A stretch of 64,000 nt of DNA from Elainella sp. Prado103. Lineage in GTDB: Bacteria; Cyanobacteriota; Cyanobacteriia; Elainellales; Elainellaceae. The stretch spans positions 86,080 through 150,079 of the forward strand of contig JALOOM010000010.1 in assembly GCA_025454395.1 (NCBI GenBank), given 5' to 3'. The translations under genes were made by a program, and so were the position numbers. The notes below the pieces were generated by a model. It searched no databases, was not told the origin of the DNA, and was given only the letters and a program-made list of their open reading frames with translations. Within the stretch, counting starts at the first letter, position 1, and the number at the start of each line of letters is the position of its first letter. Below are positions 29,815 to 39,200 of this stretch, one piece after another.

Positions 29815-31926
29815 ATGGGGCGACTGGAAGACTTACCGGCACAGGGTAGTCCGGAACAAAACGATGCTGAACTCAGTGCTTCTGAGCAGAATGCTTCCGA
29901 TCAAAATGGGGGATATGCGTCCGAGTCGGCGCAAACGGCTGAGAGCTTGTTGCGATCGGTCACCCAAGATTTGAAGAGCCTCCAGCAGGAAGTGCTGACG
30001 CAACTCAATCAAGATGTGTACCGTCTACAAGCTGAAAAGTCGCGGTTGCTCAATGACATCGAGAAGTTGCAGACCCAGCAACAGTCACTTCAGTCGCAGC
30101 ATCAGATCGATCTGTCTCAGCAACAATTGGCACAGCAGCAAGCTTGGGCCAAGCAGTTAGCACTTGTTTTGGCTAATCACCTCCAAACTGCCTTGAACGA
30201 TCGACTCAATCAAACGCTCGGTTCCTATCAGGCAAATGGTGCCATCCAACCCACCTCTGCGGCGGCAACTGCCCCTGCTACTGAACAGTCTTATCGGTTG
30301 GCTGCCTCTTTAGATGACACAGTGAACCGCACTTTTGCTTCGCTCAGGCATGATATCAACAGTTACCAAAGTTCCCTCGCCCAACAGCTCGAACGAATGC
30401 ATACGTTGGGTCAACAGGGAGAAGCGATCCTGGAAGTCTTGGTTAAGCGGCTAAGCCAACAACTTCAAGTAGAGGCTCGTCAATCGGCTCCCTCTGGATT
30501 GGCGACTGGGCAGCTTCCACCCGGACAGCTTCCACCCGGACAACTTTCACCCGGACAACTTTCACCCGGACAACTTTCATCCGGGCAACTCTCACCTGGA
30601 TCACGCTTAGAACCTAATTTTCCGCCGCGTGAAATCAACCCTCCTGCCCGTCTCAGTATCCCCTCTGACTCCCATGGTTTAGGCTCAGGTCGCCTTACTG
30701 TAAACCCCGATCCGGCTAGTTCTGTTGCTGCTGGAGCTGGTACGGGTGCAAGTTCAGGCTTGATGCCTTCAGTCCCAGCTAGCTGGATGGATGCTCTGAC
30801 CAAACGGCAGCCGGAAATTGAGGAAAGCTTCGCTGATGCGGCTTTTGAGGTGGAGGAAGAACCAACCGTTGAACCGACCTCTGCTCGGCCGCCGCGTCGC
30901 CGGGTCAGCAATCTTAAACTAGGCTTAGGGCTAGTTTTTCTTTCAACTTTGGTTATTTCGCTCCACTACGTTACGGTCGGCATTTTGGGGAATGCCAGCC
31001 AGCTCTTTGGAAAATGGCCGATCGGAGGCTACCTCAACCTCAATAGTTTTGGCAATTCGGCTTTGCTGCTCTGGATCCGCATGTTGGTTGTGGTGCCACT
31101 GATGGCCTGGCTGGCTCCTTTGCTATATCCAGCGACCCTCCGGGAAGTTCGGGCTTTTACCCGTTCTCAGGATCGTCGTGTGCTATTTGGCGTGGTTGGG
31201 AGTGGTATTTTTCTGTTCCTATCTCAAGTCTTTTTGTATATTGCGATCGGTCAAACTGGGCCAGGTGTAGGAGTTACGTTACTATTCCTCTATCCGATTG
31301 GTACGCTGATTATTGGCTGGTTGATCTTTGGGGAAAAGCTCACCTTTAAGCGGGTGGGCATGATTTTAGGCATTGGAATCGGAGCCCTATTAGCAGCCTC
31401 GCCATTGTTATCGGCAACAAATCCAGCCAGTAGTAGTGTGGTTGCTGGTGTCATTTCGGCTGTTACCTTCACGCTTTACTTGGCAACGATGCAGATTGGG
31501 GCGCGGAAAATTCATCCGATCCCAGTCAGCCTGATGCAGTTTGCCACCATGTTTGTGCTCAGCAGCATTAGCCTGATGGTATTTCGCTTGAGTGGAACCC
31601 CAACTAACTGGATCCATTTGCTGATCGGCGGCGCATTGCTGGGTATGCTCACGATCGCGAGCTACAGCCTCAATCATTTTGGCATTCGAGCTTTGGGGGC
31701 GGCTCGATCGGCCATCATTGCTGCTAACACCCCTGTCCTGACGGCGCTGCTGGCTTTCTTCTTGGCTCCAGGAGCTTTGACCAGCTTGAACTGGACGCAG
31801 ATTGCGGGCGTGTTGATTGTGACGTTAGGGGGTACCATTTTCAGTCTGGAACGAATGTTGCAAAGTCGGGCGATCCGGCTGGCTAAACAGCGAGAACAGG
31901 AACAGCTTGCGGCTGAAGAGGCTTAG
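29815..31926 (+). CDS. EamA/DMT-type transporter with long cytosolic coiled-coil extension
   Basis: 703 residues; usual EamA proteins are ~300. Residues ~1-365 are soluble: an acidic Ser/Asn/Gln-rich start, a long Gln-rich coiled coil (~45-135, VTQDLKSLQQEVLTQLNQD and following), a second helical region (~160-220), then the tandem PGQL repeats (~232-262, 15-bp DNA unit) and a Pro/Ser linker. Residues ~366-690 hold about ten transmembrane helices in two EamA repeats (GIFLFLSQVFLYIAIGQTGPG; NHFGIRALGAARSAIIAANT). It ends with a helical EQEQLAAEEA tail. The transported substrate is unknown. The 18-bp gap before the M42 gene suggests an operon. Confidence 0.85.
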   Translation: MGRLEDLPAQGSPEQNDAELSASEQNASDQNGGYASESAQTAESLLRSVTQDLKSLQQEVLTQLNQDVYRLQAEKSRLLNDIEKLQTQQQSLQSQHQIDLSQQQLAQQQAWAKQLALVLANHLQTALNDRLNQTLGSYQANGAIQPTSAAATAPATEQSYRLAASLDDTVNRTFASLRHDINSYQSSLAQQLERMHTLGQQGEAILEVLVKRLSQQLQVEARQSAPSGLATGQLPPGQLPPGQLSPGQLSPGQLSSGQLSPGSRLEPNFPPREINPPARLSIPSDSHGLGSGRLTVNPDPASSVAAGAGTGASSGLMPSVPASWMDALTKRQPEIEESFADAAFEVEEEPTVEPTSARPPRRRVSNLKLGLGLVFLSTLVISLHYVTVGILGNASQLFGKWPIGGYLNLNSFGNSALLLWIRMLVVVPLMAWLAPLLYPATLREVRAFTRSQDRRVLFGVVGSGIFLFLSQVFLYIAIGQTGPGVGVTLLFLYPIGTLIIGWLIFGEKLTFKRVGMILGIGIGALLAASPLLSATNPASSSVVAGVISAVTFTLYLATMQIGARKIHPIPVSLMQFATMFVLSSISLMVFRLSGTPTNWIHLLIGGALLGMLTIASYSLNHFGIRALGAARSAIIAANTPVLTALLAFFLAPGALTSLNWTQIAGVLIVTLGGTIFSLERMLQSRAIRLAKQREQEQLAAEEA

Positions 31927-31944
31927 ATATTGAGGAATCAATTC

Positions 31945-33072
31945 ATGTCTGACCCGTCCCATGAGGCATCGACGAATCAGTCTGTGGAGACCTCGGTAGA
32001 TATTCCCTTCGATCGCTTCGATCGCCTGTTTTCGACCATCAATGAGCTGGTGTTATGCCACTCGCCTAGCGGAGCAGAGTCGGAAGTGGATCAATGGTTG
32101 CTGCATCGGTTTCAGCAATTGGGGCGAACAGCTTATTTGGATGCAGCAGGCAATTTGATCGCTAAGATTCCAGGGCGTGATCATCATCGATCGATCGCCA
32201 TCACGGCCCACAAAGATGAAATTGGCGGCATTGTCAAATCCGTTCGTCCGAATGGTCAGGTGGAAGTACGGCGATTAGGGGGATCTTTCCCTTGGGTGTA
32301 TGGGGAGGGCGTAGTCGATTTGTTGGGCGATCAGCAAACTATCAGTGGCATTCTCAGTTTTGGATCGCGTCATGTGTCCCATGAATCTCCTCAAAAAGTA
32401 TTTCAAGAGGAGCAATCACTGAAATGGGAAGATGCTTGGGTGGAAACTAAATGTACACCAGAAGAATTGATCAGGATTGGCATTCGACCGGGAACGCGAG
32501 TCGTTGTTGGGAAGCATCGTAAACGTCCTTTTCGGCTCAAAGACTATATCGCGAGTTATACGTTGGATAATAAAGCTTCCGTAGCGATTTTGCTGGCCTT
32601 AGCCGAACGTATCCAGCAGCCTGCCTTTGATCTGTATCTGGTGGCTTCCTCCAAAGAAGAAGTGGGGGCGATCGGAGCCCTGTATTTTTCGCAACGACAG
32701 CCCCTAGATGCCCTGATCGCCTTGGAAATTTGTCCTTTGTCCTCAGAGTATCCGATCGAAGATGGCATTGCCCCGGTTTTACTGTCTCAAGATGGCTATG
32801 GGTTGTATGACGAGGACTTGAATGCAGCCCTGCGGCAAGTGGCAACTGAGCAAAAGATTCCGCTACAACTCGCCACGATTAGCGGATTTGGCAGTGATGG
32901 TTCGATCGCTATGAAAAATGGACATGTGCCACGAGCCGCTTGCCTCAGCTTTCCCACCCAAAATACCCATGGTTACGAAATTGCCCATCTAGGCGCGATC
33001 GATCATTGCATTAAGCTCTTAGCAGCTTACTGTGAATCAGGCGATCGGATTGGGGCAAGGAGCGCAGGCTAA
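31945..33072 (+). CDS. M42 family metallopeptidase
   Basis: Cytosolic aminopeptidase-like enzyme of clan MH, 375 residues. Metal-ligand and catalytic segments typical of M42 are seen: ITAHKDEIGGIVKSV (His and Asp), ASYTLDNKASVAILLAL (Asp ligand), SSKEEVGAIGALYFS (catalytic and ligand Glu pair) and a C-terminal PTQNTHGYEIAHL with the final His. Family members trim peptides from the N-terminus as large dodecamers. The start ATG at 31945 follows the ribosome site TTGAGGAA at a 7-nt spacing; the frame extends to a TTG inside that site. It is 18 bp downstream of the coiled-coil/EamA gene and probably cotranscribed. Confidence 0.9.
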   Translation: MSDPSHEASTNQSVETSVDIPFDRFDRLFSTINELVLCHSPSGAESEVDQWLLHRFQQLGRTAYLDAAGNLIAKIPGRDHHRSIAITAHKDEIGGIVKSVRPNGQVEVRRLGGSFPWVYGEGVVDLLGDQQTISGILSFGSRHVSHESPQKVFQEEQSLKWEDAWVETKCTPEELIRIGIRPGTRVVVGKHRKRPFRLKDYIASYTLDNKASVAILLALAERIQQPAFDLYLVASSKEEVGAIGALYFSQRQPLDALIALEICPLSSEYPIEDGIAPVLLSQDGYGLYDEDLNAALRQVATEQKIPLQLATISGFGSDGSIAMKNGHVPRAACLSFPTQNTHGYEIAHLGAIDHCIKLLAAYCESGDRIGARSAG

Positions 33073-33186
33073 ACGCTCAACACGGGATAAGTAAGGCAAC
33101 AGGTCGCAACCATGACCAAACTTGGGTAGGCTAGGAAGGGGAACAGACGAGCAGCAAGTTTAATCACTCTATCCCTGCGGAGGCCT

Positions 33187-33993
33187 ATGGCTCTATCTTC
33201 CCTGGATTTACTGAATACAGACCTACTCGATATTTGGGTGCCTTGGGCGTTTGCGATCGGCATCAATTCTCTGTTACTGCTAGTTGCTTGGCTAGTACCG
33301 AAAAAGCTGCTCACTCCAGCCGGATTGGTTCATGCTTGGATTCTCGGGATCATTCTCTGGGGCACGCTGGGCTGGCGGGGCTATGGGGTGATGATGTTTT
33401 ACTTCCTGGTTGGTTCTGCTGTGACTCGCATCGGGATGGCGGAAAAAGAAGCAGCGGGCATTGCCGAAAAGCGATCGGGCGCTAGAGGCCCAGAAAACGT
33501 CTGGGGATCGGCTTTCGTGGGTACGCTTTGTGCGATCGGTACCTACTTTGCGCTTTCGATCGGCGGGCTCTCAGGGGCTTTGATTGCGTCTTTCTTACTG
33601 CTGGGCTATGTTGCAAGCATCAGTACAAAACTCGCTGATACCTGTGCCAGTGAAGTGGGCAAAGCCTATGGCAAGCGCACCTTCTTGATCACGACATTAC
33701 AGCCGGTCGAGCGTGGCACCGAAGGAGCAGTCAGTTTGGAAGGCACAGGGGCAGGGTTACTCGGAGCTGCCGCGATCGCAACGCTAGGCTGGGGGTTGGG
33801 GTTGATTACTAGCCTGGATATTGCCGTTTGTGTGGTGGCAGCCTTCATCGCGACCAATTTAGAAAGTGTGATCGGTGCGACCTTGCAGGCTAAAGTGAGC
33901 TGGATGACAAATGAGGTCGTGAATGTGATTAATACATTCCTGGGGGCGATCCTGTCGATCCTGCTAGCGATATCCCTGCAAATGGTGCTCTAG
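33187..33993 (+). CDS. DUF92/TIGR00297 membrane protein, VTE6-like (phytyl-phosphate kinase family)
   Basis: 268 residues with about six to seven hydrophobic helices. Conserved family stretches include WGTLGWRGYGVMMFYFLVGS, KRSGARGPENVWGSAF and ISTKLADTCASEVGKAYG. Plant VTE6 of this family phosphorylates phytyl phosphate to phytyl diphosphate, recycling phytol from chlorophyll into tocopherol; the cyanobacterial homologue is predicted to do the same. That the Sll0418-type methyltransferase of the same pathway lies 5 kb upstream supports, weakly, a shared theme. The ATG at 33187 has GGAGG about 3 nt upstream. Confidence 0.85.
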   Translation: MALSSLDLLNTDLLDIWVPWAFAIGINSLLLLVAWLVPKKLLTPAGLVHAWILGIILWGTLGWRGYGVMMFYFLVGSAVTRIGMAEKEAAGIAEKRSGARGPENVWGSAFVGTLCAIGTYFALSIGGLSGALIASFLLLGYVASISTKLADTCASEVGKAYGKRTFLITTLQPVERGTEGAVSLEGTGAGLLGAAAIATLGWGLGLITSLDIAVCVVAAFIATNLESVIGATLQAKVSWMTNEVVNVINTFLGAILSILLAISLQMVL

Positions 33994-34106
33994 GTCAGAT
34001 CAGCGTTAGATGAGCTTTAGACTGAATGACCTGATCTGATTAATGATCTTTGAATAACCTGATCAACAATTCATCCCACAACCATCTAACGACTATCAAT
34101 CCAGAG

Positions 34107-34994
34107 CTAATAAATGCCAACGTAACGCCGCAGAAATGATTCCAGGGTTTCTAGCTTCAGGTTAAACTGGGTTTCTAAAATTTCAGTTTCAGCAGGAGTA
34201 CAGAAAAATTCATTGGCTAGCAAGGTTCTAAACGTGCCGATCGCGTTACTCGCTGCTGGACTAACCAATCCTAGGACGGTACGAACAGCATCCACAGTAG
34301 CCAGGGGGGGATTAATCACGATCGGTTCACGGTTAAAGATTTTGCCGAAAATTTTAGGAATGTCGGCCCGATTTAACACTTCTGGGCCACCAACGGCATA
34401 GGTCTGATTGCGGGCAGCTTCGGTGATTGGTGCAACTGCTGCCATTTGGGCTAAATCATCGGTGCTAACGATCGAAGTGCGGATTTGGGGATCGCCTACC
34501 AGCAGATAAATTCCAGTCTGGCGAAACTGCTCTGCGAGAGGCAGGAGATTGGAGGCAAACCCCGAAGGACGCAAAATCGTATAGTTGAGCCCACTGGTTT
34601 TCAAGGCTTGCTCAATCGCCCACTTGGCCTTAAAAACGGGCGCATCTTCATAGCCCCGATCGGCTCCCAATACAGAGATAAACACAAAATGCTCTACCCT
34701 GGCCGCCTTCGCAGCTTCAATTAAATCCAGGTTGGCCCGATAATCGATCGCCTGAGCACTGCCAGACGAGGCATTTGAACCATGGGCACTAATCACATAC
34801 TGCACCCCCTGACAAGCGCGATCAATATCCCGGCACTCGCGCAAATCACCAATGGCAATCTCTGCCCCCCGGTGGGCCAATTCTCCATAGCGAGAGGTCA
34901 GCCGCACGAAAGCGCGCACCGCTTGATCCCGTTCCCGTAGCGATCGAACAATCCGCTTTCCCAGTCCACCCGTGGATCCTGTAACTAGATACAT
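34107..34994 (-). CDS. NmrA-like atypical short-chain dehydrogenase/reductase
   Basis: 295-residue NAD(P)-binding Rossmann protein. The dinucleotide-binding motif TGSTGGLGKRIV lies at residues 6-17. RGAEIAIGDLRECRDIDRAC and the SAHGSNASSG stretch fit the NmrA/atypical SDR group, which lacks the classical YxxxK active site, although a YTILRPSGF motif follows. This closely resembles a conserved cyanobacterial NmrA-like group; a role as redox sensor or assembly factor is possible. It begins at ATG 34994 with TAGGAGGAT upstream and is 12 bp downstream of the acetyltransferase gene, so both may be one transcript. Confidence 0.85.
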   Translation of the reverse strand: MYLVTGSTGGLGKRIVRSLRERDQAVRAFVRLTSRYGELAHRGAEIAIGDLRECRDIDRACQGVQYVISAHGSNASSGSAQAIDYRANLDLIEAAKAARVEHFVFISVLGADRGYEDAPVFKAKWAIEQALKTSGLNYTILRPSGFASNLLPLAEQFRQTGIYLLVGDPQIRTSIVSTDDLAQMAAVAPITEAARNQTYAVGGPEVLNRADIPKIFGKIFNREPIVINPPLATVDAVRTVLGLVSPAASNAIGTFRTLLANEFFCTPAETEILETQFNLKLETLESFLRRYVGIY

Positions 34995-35006
34995 GGATCG
35001 ATCCTC

Positions 35007-35801
35007 CTAAAGTTGCTTCCGCAAAAATAACTGTCGCGGCTGTCCCAGCATGACTGTCAAAGGGTTGATTTCAATTCGTTGTAACCGATATCCAGCTTTC
35101 CAGTACAATCGTTTCGCCCGATGATTATTCTCTAAGACATGCAGATAAAGATCTCGAAAGCCCCAATCTCGTGCGATCCGTTCGCAAGTTTGCAACAGTT
35201 GCAAGGCGACTCCTTGGCGGCGATAGGCTTCCTGCACTGCTAAATTCGACAAATAGAGATACTTGGCAGTCCAGGGCTGGAAGAGGGGAGGACTTTTGAC
35301 GCTGATTTCGACCGTCCCTAGCAACGAATCTACCGCCGATAAAGCTGGGAAAGGAACAAGTCGTTTTCGCAGTTCGAAGGGATACGATCGATCGGGGTCT
35401 GTTGTGGGAGGAGCTGATTTGACGGCAACCAGGCAAGCATACTGGGATCCTCTCGTATAGAGACGGCTTTTCAAATCCTCGTAAATTCCAGATCTCAGGA
35501 GAGGATAGAGCCATCCCATCCAACCTTCTTGACGATGGAAGCTACTGGCTAGGACATCGGATAGAGCCGCAAGATCCTGCTGGCGCACTGTTCGCACCAA
35601 AAAGGCAGGGTTAACTGTGGGTGCGTGCGCATCACCCAGATTGGGAGCATCACCCAGATTGGGAGCATCATGCCAGTGAGGATTGGGAATTGCCGATGGA
35701 TGAGATAGGGCTGACTCTGGGTGGGAAGCCTCTGAGTGGGAACTGAACATGGGCTGAGGATGGAACGATGCCCTCATTGTAGTCTTAGAGAATTCGCTCA
35801 A
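35007..35801 (-). CDS. GNAT family N-acetyltransferase
   Basis: 264 residues. The C-terminal ~190 residues are a GCN5-related acyltransferase (VRTVRQQDLAALSDVLASSF; VQEAYRRQGVALQLLQTCE with the acetyl-CoA motif RRQGVA; LYLHVLENNHRAKRLYWKAGY). The N-terminal ~70 residues are low complexity, rich in His, Pro and Ser, with the tandem APNLGD repeat (18-bp DNA unit). The start is probably TTG at 35801, because AGGAGGG lies about 5 nt upstream; the ATGs at 35777 and 35750 lack a ribosome site. Substrate is unknown. Confidence 0.85.
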   Translation of the reverse strand: MSEFSKTTMRASFHPQPMFSSHSEASHPESALSHPSAIPNPHWHDAPNLGDAPNLGDAHAPTVNPAFLVRTVRQQDLAALSDVLASSFHRQEGWMGWLYPLLRSGIYEDLKSRLYTRGSQYACLVAVKSAPPTTDPDRSYPFELRKRLVPFPALSAVDSLLGTVEISVKSPPLFQPWTAKYLYLSNLAVQEAYRRQGVALQLLQTCERIARDWGFRDLYLHVLENNHRAKRLYWKAGYRLQRIEINPLTVMLGQPRQLFLRKQL

Positions 35802-36277
35802 ACCGCCCTCCTGCGGATCGATCGTGATTTCTGCCTGGTATCAGCCCTAGGATTTTGGGCATTCTGGAGGGTGAAGTTTGTGGACTATCAGATGTTTCAA
35901 GCAGGATTCAGACCTATGGACTGGCAAACTTTGAAGTACCAAACTTGGCCAGATCAAGCTTGGCCAGATCAAGCTTGGCCAGATCAAGCTTTACTAGATC
36001 AAGCTTTACCAGATCAAGCGTTGAAGCACCAATTAATTGGGGCATCCAATGAACGGCCGAATTTGCGACTCAGTTCTGTTCGGAGACAGAGTTCAAGGTT
36101 TGGCTTAAACCTGGCTAGTGCTGCGCTAGTCGGATCTGAAATTGGTTATACCTAAGATGGGTTACGCCAGTCTAGTCGCATGGGAACCATGATCGATCGT
36201 CTTGCCCGCAACTGCCAAAACCTTGTCTGCTGCTCTCTCACCTCGCCCAACTGCCCTCTAAAGGAGGAGAGTGGTGC
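35802..36277. other. Spacer upstream of the CyaC-like gene, with 15-bp tandem array
   Basis: 476 bp. The 15-bp array AGCTTGGCCAGATCA (about five to six copies) occupies 35940-36020. Open frames here are made of the repeat (for example WPDQA) and are not called. The end contains AGGAGGAGAG just before the ATG of the downstream gene, a strong ribosome site. Confidence 0.6.
35940..36020. repeat. 15-bp tandem repeat
   Basis: About five copies of AGCTTGGCCAGATCA, the later ones drifting to AGCTTTACCAGATCA. Intergenic. Confidence 0.9.
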
Positions 36278-39200
36278 ATGAAATCTCTAGATTCTTCCAA
36301 ACCTTGCATCCTTGTGGTTGATGATGAGCCGGACAATCTGGATCTGCTCTATCGCACTTTTTATCGAGAATTTCAGGTCTTACGGGCAGAAAGTGGGCCG
36401 GTTGCCCTGGAACTGTTGGCTGAAGTGGATGATGTTTCGGTGATTATTTCCGATCAGCGCATGCCGTTGATGAGTGGCACAGAGTTGCTGAGTCTGACGG
36501 CGAGCCAATATCCCGACACTATCCGTATTCTACTAACCGGCTATACCGATGTTGTTGATCTGGTAGAAGCAATTAATTCGGGCAAGGTGTTTAAGTATGT
36601 CACCAAACCCTGGAAAGATGAAGAACTGAAAGCAGTGGTAAGGCAGGCGGTAGAGACCCATAATGTGCTGAAAACTCGCACCCAGGAGCTATGCCGCACT
36701 CTGAAGCAAGAATCGCTGCTAAATGTGGTCACGAACACTATTCGCAGTGCGTTGGACTACCGGCAGATCTTGCAGACGATCGTAGAAACGGTTGGACAAA
36801 TGTTTGAGGTGGATTGTTGCATTTTGCGGCCGCTGCAACAGGGGCGCTTGCAAGATGAAGCTTTCCTCTATCAAGCCCGGATGAGTGGGCCGTCGATCGC
36901 CGCACTGAAGCACACCATTTGGGAAATTGATCAGGTACAGGTGATTACCGAACCGTTACAAGCTGCCTGCCTCTACGAAGACCCTCAAGGCTTGCGGCAG
37001 CAGGCTTATCAGAATGCCCAAATTTCTGCCAGCTTGATTGTGCCCCTGATCTGTCAGCAAGAGTTGATGGCGGTGATGGCTCTGCATCAATGTGGGCAAC
37101 CCCGGGTTTGGCAAGAGGATGAAGTTCAATTGGTGGTTATGGTGGCAGATCAGGCGGCTTTGGCGCTTTCCCAGGCTCGAGCCTACGAACAGGTGGAAGC
37201 TTTGGCAAAACGCGAACGGCTCGTGAACACCATTACCGCAGCTATTCGTTCCAGTCTCGATCTGGAAGACATTTTTGCGGCGATCACCCAACAGTTAGGG
37301 CAAGCTCTCCAAGTGGATGGTTGTGCCTTATCTCTCTGGACCGCAGACGATCGGTTTGTGCAATGTGTCGGGCTGTACGATGCTATCCAGTCTTCTGCTG
37401 GAGCCTTCTCTGCTGAAGGAACAGTGCCAGCCCATCGTCCTCAGTTGCCGCAGTCGGCCGCGCCGATCGATGGCAACCCTGTCTTGCAAACCCTGTTGCA
37501 AACCCAGGCTCCGGTGGTGATCAACGATCTTAGCCAACAGCCGCAAATGAATGTGTTGGATTTGCCGTTGCGAGTTCCGGCACGGGCCTTATTAGTAGTG
37601 CCGTTGATCCACAATGGCAAAATTATCGGCAGCATTTCTCTGCGGCAGGTACGGCTGCCTCGCCAATGGCAACCGGCCGAAGTCGAGCTGTCTCAGGCAG
37701 TTGCAGCCCAAGCAGCTATTGCAGTACAACAATCTCGCCTTTACCAAACCACCCGCGAACAAGCCGAAAAATTGCTGGAACTCGATCGCCAGAAAACAGA
37801 ATTTTTTCAAAATGTCTCCCATGAATTTCGCACTCCCCTAACCTTGACGATCGGTCCTCTGGAGTCGGCGGTGGCCCAAGGACAAAGCTTGTCTTATGAA
37901 CAATCGGTGATCGCCCTTCGGAATTCACGGCGATTACTCCGGTTAGTCAATCAATTGCTCGATCTGCAACGGCTTGATGCGGGACGGATGCAACCCACAT
38001 TTCGCCCTTGTGATCCGCTCACCTTAATTGAACAAATTGTCGATTCGTTTCGCCCCTACTGTGAAAAAAAACGAGTTGCCCTGCTCACCCATCTCTCCCA
38101 CTGTCCAGCGGTTTATCTTGATGTCGAGCAATTTGATAAGGTACTTTACAACCTGCTGTCGAATGCCATTAAGTTTACAGAACCGGGTGGCAAGATTGAG
38201 GTGCTGCTGCAATCTACCCCCACTCACTGTGTGATGCAAGTGCGGGATACCGGGATTGGCATTCGCTCCGATCAGTTGCCTCACCTGTTCGGGCGATTTC
38301 GTCAGGCGGATGGATCGGCCAGCCGTGGCTATGAAGGGAGTGGGCTCGGATTAGCGTTGGTCAAGGAGCTGGTTGAGCTGCATGGGGGCCGGGTCACGGT
38401 TGAATCAGCCTATGGTGTAGGCTCCGTTTTTTCAGTCTGGCTGCCCTTTGGGGCGGATCACCTGCCCGCTGCCCAAGTGACCAAACGGGCGATCGATCTA
38501 GAATCGAGTCGGGCTTCGATCGAACTCTCCAACCTGGAAACAGAGCTAGAGTCGGGAGATTTTTCCAGCCCAGCCAGTGTGACTGTGATCGATCCACCGG
38601 AACCAGACGATCACCTCCAGTCCACCCCCCCCTGCACCCGCATTTTAGTGGTTGATGACAATGCCGATATGCGGAGTTATGTCTCTAGTGTTTTGCAGCG
38701 AGCAGGCTATCAGATCTGGACGGCTCGGCATGGGGCGGAAGGCTTTGAAGCGGCACAAGCTTGTCATCCGCATTTGATTGTCACCGATCTAATGATGCCA
38801 TTGGTGTCTGGGTTGGAAATGATCCAGTTGATCCGGCAACAGGAGGGTTTGCAAGGCATCCCGATCGTTCTCCTGACCGCCAAAGCCGATGAAGATACCC
38901 GCATCGAAGGGGTAGAGATGGGAGCCGATGCCTATCTAGCGAAACCCTTTAATGATCGAGAACTCTTAGCCGAAGTGCGCAATTTGTTAGCACTCAAAGC
39001 CAATGAGCGACGAGTAGCTGAACTCAATACCTACCTGACCCAGTCGGTATTACAACGGTTTCTGCCCCCAGCCCTGGTTTCGAAAGCCGCCAAAGGCGAG
39101 TTGGCGCTCGATCTGACTCCGGAGCCGCGCATGATTACGGTGTTATTCAGCGATATCGTCGGATTTACCCAACTTTCTAACACACTGCGATCCCGGCGAG

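Noticed and set aside
30480..30911. 143-codon leftward frame opposite the EamA fusion
   Set aside because: It reads the repeat region of the transporter gene on the other strand; product is a shadow with CPGES repeats.
35736..36155. 139-codon frame with WPDQA repeats
   Set aside because: Its repetitive part is the translation of the 15-bp tandem array; it overlaps the acetyltransferase gene end and lacks a ribosome site.
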